Assembly (NCBI GenBank): GCA_902580335.1
Contig: CACHKE010000009.1
Location: 1 to 47,002 of the forward strand
DNA from: an uncultured Pelagibacteraceae bacterium
GTDB lineage: Bacteria; Pseudomonadota; Alphaproteobacteria; Pelagibacterales; Pelagibacteraceae
DNA: 47,002 nt
Reading direction: 5' to 3'
Within the stretch, counting starts at the first letter, position 1, and every line of letters starts with the position of its first letter. This document shows, in pieces, positions 42,837 through 47,002 of the stretch. The translations under genes were made by a program, and so were the position numbers. A model generated the notes under the pieces. That model was not told the DNA's origin. It did no database searches and was given only the letters and a program-made list of their open reading frames with translations.

Positions 42837-43275
42837 CAAGCTTGTCCACGAATTGTACAAAATCTTTTTCTTCTCTGAAATTTCTATAAACAGATGCAAA
42901 ACGAACATAGGCAACAGGATCTAATTCCTTTAAACCCTCCATAACCATAGTGCCAATAGTATTTGTTGATATCTCACTTTGACCAAGCTCCTCAAGAGTT
43001 CTTGAAATTTTACTTATGAATTTTTCCGCGGTTTCTGTATCGATTGGACGTTTCTTTAAAGCTATATAAATTGATTTTGATAATTTATCTCTATCGAAGG
43101 CAGATTTTCTACCATTCTTTTTAATTACCATAATTTCTCTAAATTGAACTCTCTCAAATGTTGTAAAACGTGCACCACAAACACAAAGTCTTCTTCTTCT
43201 TATTGCTGTGCCGTCTTCAGTAGGACGTGAGTCGACAACAGAGGTCTCCCCTTTTTTACATATTGAACAAATCAT
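42817..43275 (-). CDS. nrdR: Transcriptional repressor NrdR, altered zinc ribbon
   Basis: 152 aa. The N-terminal zinc ribbon [19 protein letters not shown] is followed by [18 protein letters not shown]; the ATP-cone starts [16 protein letters not shown]. NrdR represses ribonucleotide reductase genes in response to (d)ATP. The second Cys pair is CxC rather than the usual CxxC, one residue shorter than canonical RRRQCPACGARF; the DNA reads cleanly, so this is not a frameshift. It sits between glyA and ribD, the typical place. Confidence 0.94.
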   Translation of the reverse strand: MICSICKKGETSVVDSRPTEDGTAIRRRRLCVCGARFTTFERVQFREIMVIKKNGRKSAFDRDKLSKSIYIALKKRPIDTETAEKFISKISRTLEELGQSEISTNTIGTMVMEGLKELDPVAYVRFASVYRNFREEKDFVQFVDKLDVYKKR

Positions 43276-43278
43276 TAA

Positions 43279-44586
43279 TTATAAGTTCTTATATATCGGA
43301 AACGATGAAGTTAAAGAAATAACTTCATTTTTTACTTCATTCTCTACTTTGCTGTTATCATTTGGATTTTCTGATAAACCTTTTAAAGTTTTTGTAATTA
43401 ATTCTCCAACAGTTTTAAATTCATTTAAACCAAAGCCACGTGTTGTAGCTGCTTGAGTTCCTAATCTTATACCTGAGGTAATCATTGGCTTTTCAGTATC
43501 AAAAGGAATTCCATTTTTGTTACAAGTAATGTTTGCTCTTGAAAGACTTTCAGCAGCAAGATTACCTTTAACATTGTAAGGTCTCAAATCTACCAACATT
43601 AAGTGTGTGTCAGTTCCGTTAGAATAAATTTTAAAACCATTATTTTTTAAAGTTTCAGCTAACATTTTTGCATTTGCTAGGACTGACTTTATGTAATCTT
43701 TAAATTCTGGTTGTAGAGCTTCTAGAAAACCTGCGGCTTTAGCTGCGATAACGTGCATTAAAGGACCACCTTGATATCCTGGAAAAACTGCAGTGTTAAA
43801 TTTTTTCGCAAGATCCTCATGATTAGTTAAAATTATTCCACCTCTTGCACTTCTAAAAACTTTATGTGTTGTTGATGTAACAACATGAGCATGATCACAT
43901 GGGTTTGGATATCCTTTTCCTGCAACTAAGCCAGAAAAATGTGCCATATCAACCATGAGATAAGCACCAACTTTATCAGCAATTTCTCTAAATCTTTTAA
44001 AATCTATTACTCTTGAGTAAGCACTTCCACCAGCTATAATTAATTTCGGTTTATGTTCTAAAGCAAGTTTTTCAACATTATCATAGTCTATCAGTTCAGA
44101 TTTTTTATCAACGTCATAACTAATTGCATTAAACCATTTACCTGACATTGAAATTTTTAAACCGTGAGTTATATGTCCACCAGAATTTAAACTCATTCCC
44201 ATAAATGTATCACCTGGACTTAATAGAGCTAAAAATACAGCTCCGTTAGCTTGTGCACCTGAGTGAGGTTGAGAATTTGCAAATTTACAATTGAATAATT
44301 TTTTTAGTCTTTCATTTGCAAGATTTTCTGCAACATCAACATGTTCACAGCCGTTGTAATAACGTTTACCTGGATAGCCTTCTGCATATTTATTTGTTAA
44401 TACTGAACCTTGGGCTTCCAAGACAGCTTGAGAAACTATATTTTCTGAAGCAATTAACTCAATATGTTGTTGCTGTCTTATTAGTTCATCTTTAATAGCT
44501 TTATATAACTCTGGATCTTTTACGGATAAACCATCCTCAAAAAAACTTTTATAGCTATCATTCAAATAACTCTTTTCACTAGACAT
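43279..44586 (-). CDS. glyA: Serine hydroxymethyltransferase
   Basis: 435 aa. [50 protein letters not shown] and the PLP-lysine motif [17 protein letters not shown] are all canonical. It interconverts serine and glycine with tetrahydrofolate, which matters in SAR11 because of its glycine/serine dependence (established for cultured members). Two bases separate it from rpiB. Confidence 0.98.
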   Translation of the reverse strand: MSSEKSYLNDSYKSFFEDGLSVKDPELYKAIKDELIRQQQHIELIASENIVSQAVLEAQGSVLTNKYAEGYPGKRYYNGCEHVDVAENLANERLKKLFNCKFANSQPHSGAQANGAVFLALLSPGDTFMGMSLNSGGHITHGLKISMSGKWFNAISYDVDKKSELIDYDNVEKLALEHKPKLIIAGGSAYSRVIDFKRFREIADKVGAYLMVDMAHFSGLVAGKGYPNPCDHAHVVTSTTHKVFRSARGGIILTNHEDLAKKFNTAVFPGYQGGPLMHVIAAKAAGFLEALQPEFKDYIKSVLANAKMLAETLKNNGFKIYSNGTDTHLMLVDLRPYNVKGNLAAESLSRANITCNKNGIPFDTEKPMITSGIRLGTQAATTRGFGLNEFKTVGELITKTLKGLSENPNDNSKVENEVKNEVISLTSSFPIYKNL

Positions 44587-44588
44587 AA

Positions 44589-45014
44589 TTAAATTTTTCT
44601 AACCCTTCTCAAGTGTCTGCCGCCATCAAATTTAGTATTTAAAAAAATTTTGATAAATTTGAAAGCATTTTTTTTACTAATTAATCTAGAGCCTAATGTA
44701 ATGATGTTTGCATCATTATGCAATCTGGATAATTTGGTAGATTTTGCGTTAAAACACTGAGCTGCACGTATATTTTTATGCTTATTTGCCGCAATATTCA
44801 TTCCTGTACCTGAGCCACATATCAAGATTCCAACATTATTTTTACCAATTTTGACTTTTTTTGCTAATTTATGTGCGTAATCAGGATAATCAACACTATT
44901 ATCATTTACAGGTCCAAGATCATTAAAATTTAATTTTAAACTTTTAAGGTGTTTTTTTATGTCTTCTTTTAATTTAAATCCGGCGTGATCTGAGGAAATA
45001 AAAATTTTTTTCAA
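44589..45014 (-). CDS. rpiB: Ribose-5-phosphate isomerase B
   Basis: 141 aa. [51 protein letters not shown] (catalytic Cys) and [17 protein letters not shown] match RpiB. It interconverts ribose-5- and ribulose-5-phosphate; the rpiB-glyA-nrdR order is common in alphaproteobacteria. It starts one base after the oxygenase gene stop. Confidence 0.95.
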   Translation of the reverse strand: MKKIFISSDHAGFKLKEDIKKHLKSLKLNFNDLGPVNDNSVDYPDYAHKLAKKVKIGKNNVGILICGSGTGMNIAANKHKNIRAAQCFNAKSTKLSRLHNDANIITLGSRLISKKNAFKFIKIFLNTKFDGGRHLRRVRKI

Positions 45015-45015
45015 A

Positions 45016-45654
45016 TTAGTTGAACTTGTAATCTAAAACACATGCAACAAGATGTATTCTATTTTCTTCACCACCATTAAAGGCGTTATGGTATTTTGTA
45101 TTATTTGTAATCCAAACCGATCCATCTGCTGGCATGTGTTTAGCAACATTATCTATAACCATAATACAACCAGGGTTCGTGATTATAGGTATATGCAATC
45201 TAGGCTCTGGGTCTCTATGCCAACTTAAAGTTGATCGAGGTTCCTTAAGTAAAATTCTCATCCTACCTAATTTATACTTTGAGGACAAAACATCATACAC
45301 ATGTTTGAAGTAAGTATTATCGTAATCTTTAACAAATTCACTATATGCAGATTCATTTATCGCACCTTCCCTCATTACTTCTTTGCCAGATCTGTCAGGT
45401 TTAGTCCAATAAAGACCTCTTGCTTTATTTCCTTTGATAGAATCTGGGTCACCAGGAATTTGCGTTAAAGATATGGCGCCAAAATGCGTAACACCTGCAT
45501 CTTCAAACTTTTTAGTCTGAATAATTTGATTATACGCTTCTTGAAGTTTTGAGATGTCAAATTTTATTTCTTGTTTTTGGAAGTCACTAAAATCTAAAAC
45601 CCGCTCTTCTTTTTTTACATTTAAATTTATTATCTTTGTGTTTTCGACTGTCAT
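45016..45654 (-). CDS. Fe(II)/2-oxoglutarate-type oxygenase (aspartyl/asparaginyl hydroxylase-like)
   Basis: 212 aa. A double-stranded beta-helix core is suggested by LSWHRDPEPRLHIPI (iron ligands His146, Asp148), the later KYHNAFNGGEENRIHLVACV (third ligand His189, 2OG-binding Arg199) and strands between. This resembles the Asp/Asn beta-hydroxylase superfamily. The substrate is unknown. It heads the minus-strand rpiB-glyA operon and is divergent from hemB. Confidence 0.75.
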   Translation of the reverse strand: MTVENTKIINLNVKKEERVLDFSDFQKQEIKFDISKLQEAYNQIIQTKKFEDAGVTHFGAISLTQIPGDPDSIKGNKARGLYWTKPDRSGKEVMREGAINESAYSEFVKDYDNTYFKHVYDVLSSKYKLGRMRILLKEPRSTLSWHRDPEPRLHIPIITNPGCIMVIDNVAKHMPADGSVWITNNTKYHNAFNGGEENRIHLVACVLDYKFN

Positions 45655-45727
45655 CGTGATTGCTTTGTACCTTTTTTACTATATATGTGTATATTACATT
45701 TGTCGCATTTTTAAAATAAAATTAAAT

Positions 45728-46717
45728 ATGATTACAGGTAAATATCCTAGTTTAAGACTAAGAAGAAATAGAAAAAACAGCTGGTCAAGAAGGCTTGTCT
45801 CAGAAAACAATTTATCACCTAATGACTTTATACTTCCAGTATTCTTGATTGAGGGTAAAAACAAGACTCAACCAATAAAATCTATGCCAGGTGTATATAG
45901 ATATTCAATTAATAGATTGGGAATAATCTTAGACCGGGCTATTAAAAATCAGATACCTATGGTTGCTTTGTTTCCTTATACATCATCTAAATTAAAAGAT
46001 GATTTAGGAAGTGAAGCTCTAAACGAAGATAATTTAGTATGTAAAGCTATAAAATATATTAAAAAAAGATACAAAAACAAAATAGGAATAATGTGTGATG
46101 TAGCTCTGGATCCTTACACAAAACATGGTCATGATGGAATTCTCAAATCAAACAATATAATGAATGACGAAACTATAGAAATCTTAATTCAGCAATCTTT
46201 ATTACAAGCTCAAATGGGGTGTGATGTGTTAGCACCATCAGATATGATGGATGGACGAATTGGTAAAATTAGAAAAGCTCTAGACAAAGGAAATTTCAAA
46301 AATACTCAAATTCTTTCTTACGCAGTTAAATATGCCTCTAACTTTTATGGGCCTTTTAGAGATGCTGTTGGATCTAAGGTTGCTTTAAAAGGAGATAAAA
46401 AAACTTATCAAATGGATTTCAGGAATTATGATGAAGCAATAAGAGAAGTGGCTTTAGATATAAAAGAAGGTGCAGATATGGTCATGGTAAAACCTGGGTT
46501 ACCCTATCTTGATATTATAAGATCAATAAAAAATAAATTTAAAATCCCAGTTTTTGCATACCAAGTTTCTGGTGAATATAGCATGTTATCCAATGCTGTA
46601 GAAAAAAAGATAATAAATAAAGACGCGATATTTGAAAATTTAATGAGTTTTAAAAGAGCTGGTGCGAACGCAATAGTTAGTTATTATGCAGATAGATTAA
46701 ATGAAATTTTACCTTAA
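45728..46717 (+). CDS. hemB: Delta-aminolevulinic acid dehydratase (porphobilinogen synthase)
   Basis: 329 aa from ATG 45728 (MITGKYPSLRLRRNRK). A longer in-frame extension to 45554 is hydrophobic, overlaps the oxygenase start and is rejected. IMCDVALDPYTKHGHDGIL is the non-zinc (Mg-type) version of the metal region, DVLAPSDMMDGRIGKIR is conserved, and the Schiff-base lysines lie in SKVALKGDKKTYQMD and MVMVKPGLPYLD. It joins two ALA into porphobilinogen. It converges on recO with zero spacing. Confidence 0.96.
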   Translation: MITGKYPSLRLRRNRKNSWSRRLVSENNLSPNDFILPVFLIEGKNKTQPIKSMPGVYRYSINRLGIILDRAIKNQIPMVALFPYTSSKLKDDLGSEALNEDNLVCKAIKYIKKRYKNKIGIMCDVALDPYTKHGHDGILKSNNIMNDETIEILIQQSLLQAQMGCDVLAPSDMMDGRIGKIRKALDKGNFKNTQILSYAVKYASNFYGPFRDAVGSKVALKGDKKTYQMDFRNYDEAIREVALDIKEGADMVMVKPGLPYLDIIRSIKNKFKIPVFAYQVSGEYSMLSNAVEKKIINKDAIFENLMSFKRAGANAIVSYYADRLNEILP

Positions 46718-47002
46718 TTATCTCAGTGAATTTATGAACTGAGTTCTGCTAATTGGATAGTTTAAGTTATTTGGTTTTAATACGGTTTTTTCTAAAAAAT
46801 CGCTTACTAATTTCAATCCATTTAAAAGTATATTTAGATCATTAACTACAATTTTTTTATCAATTAGAAAATTTGGTATTATCTTTTTTTCATTTTTGGA
46901 TTTAACTACATATATTATTTTGTCATCTAATAACTCTTTAGTTGCAAAATTACTTAATTCTAAATCAAAACCTATCGTCTTAAATAATTCTAATTCCCAA
47001 AA
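46718..47002 (-). CDS. recO: DNA repair protein RecO, C-terminal part (truncated by window edge)
   Basis: 94 residues are visible to the stop at 46718; the start lies beyond 47002. FWELELFKTIGFDLELSNFA followed by IIYVVKSKNEKKIIPNF resembles the RecO helical C-terminal domain (usual pattern FELxLLxxLGFGLDLxxCA), although the zinc-type Cys are absent. RecO loads RecA onto SSB-coated DNA. Confidence 0.8.
   Translation of the reverse strand, partial: FWELELFKTIGFDLELSNFATKELLDDKIIYVVKSKNEKKIIPNFLIDKKIVVNDLNILLNGLKLVSDFLEKTVLKPNNLNYPISRTQFINSLR

Noticed and set aside
42837-42914. 26-residue N-terminal extension of RibD
   Set aside because: It lies inside nrdR in another frame and precedes the normal deaminase start.
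45554-45727. 58-residue N-terminal extension of HemB
   Set aside because: It overlaps the divergent oxygenase start, is hydrophobic and is not part of the HemB family; ATG 45728 matches the usual start.

Overview
The window is very AT-rich, densely packed DNA from a marine alphaproteobacterium of the SAR11 clade (Pelagibacterales). Four things point there: the base composition, many 1-14 nt gene overlaps, alphaproteobacterial gene orders (mltB/dacA/tmk/holB/metG/tatD; glyA-nrdR-ribD-ribE-ribBA-ribH-nusB-thiL; plsX-ihfA-merR; rplM-rpsI-argC), and a tandem SAM-II/SAM-V type leader in front of a metY-type gene, an arrangement known from this clade. The species cannot be named from the sequence alone.

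Layout. 1-862: the end of an accessory segment, with a partial coiled-coil gene, clustered TGCACA repeats and a 3' half-tRNA that reads as tRNA-Lys(TTT); this looks like the end of an element integrated at a tRNA-Lys gene. 867-4743: M48 lipoprotein protease, DUF502 protein, recG, sdhE. 4753-6527: an intact tRNA-Ser(TGA) followed by a 1669-bp insert bounded by a 55-bp direct repeat of the tRNA 5' half; the insert carries one trypsin-like protease gene flanked by two copies of a GTCTCAAG tandem repeat and no recombinase. 6594-14944: a tightly overlapping run of cell-wall and housekeeping genes (rarD-like, mltB-like, RlpA/SPOR-like lipoprotein, dacA, tmk, holB, metG, tatD, PhnP-like hydrolase). 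14930-17117, minus strand: glutathione peroxidase, nhaA, zinc-ribbon membrane protein. 17211-19893: tRNA-Pro, NDUFS4-like subunit, SbmA-like transporter, glpX, tRNA-Glu, GIY-YIG protein. 19890-24052: accessory surface-glycan genes (a 709-aa double glycosyltransferase and a GT2), a lone tyrosine recombinase and a small membrane protein.

24148-24331 holds a GC-richer, strongly foldable RNA-like region that ends in an intrinsic terminator 3 nt before a short O6-alkylguanine transferase domain gene; a gene-poor 461-bp stretch follows. 25070-30238, minus strand, reads rplM-rpsI-argC-small lipoprotein-hom-AEC transporter-DMT transporter. 30290-31770 is the SAM-riboswitch-controlled metY. After ctaA (minus) and a chorismate mutase (plus), a minus-strand block runs from a cytochrome-bc1 chaperone through rpmF, plsX, ihfA and merR to rpmG (fabH is absent from its usual place), with a BamE-like lipoprotein divergent. 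Then come hppA and the riboflavin/nusB/glyA cluster led by a 2OG-oxygenase, with hemB divergent and the end of recO at the window edge.

Functional themes: core C1, methionine and riboflavin metabolism (glyA, metY, hom, rib genes), proton/sodium energetics (hppA, nhaA, complex I subunit, sdhE, ctaA, bc1 chaperone) and envelope building. The most unusual parts are the two tRNA-anchored insertion scars (tRNA-Lys and tRNA-Ser), especially the recombinase-less protease element, and the structured leader in front of the alkyltransferase gene.
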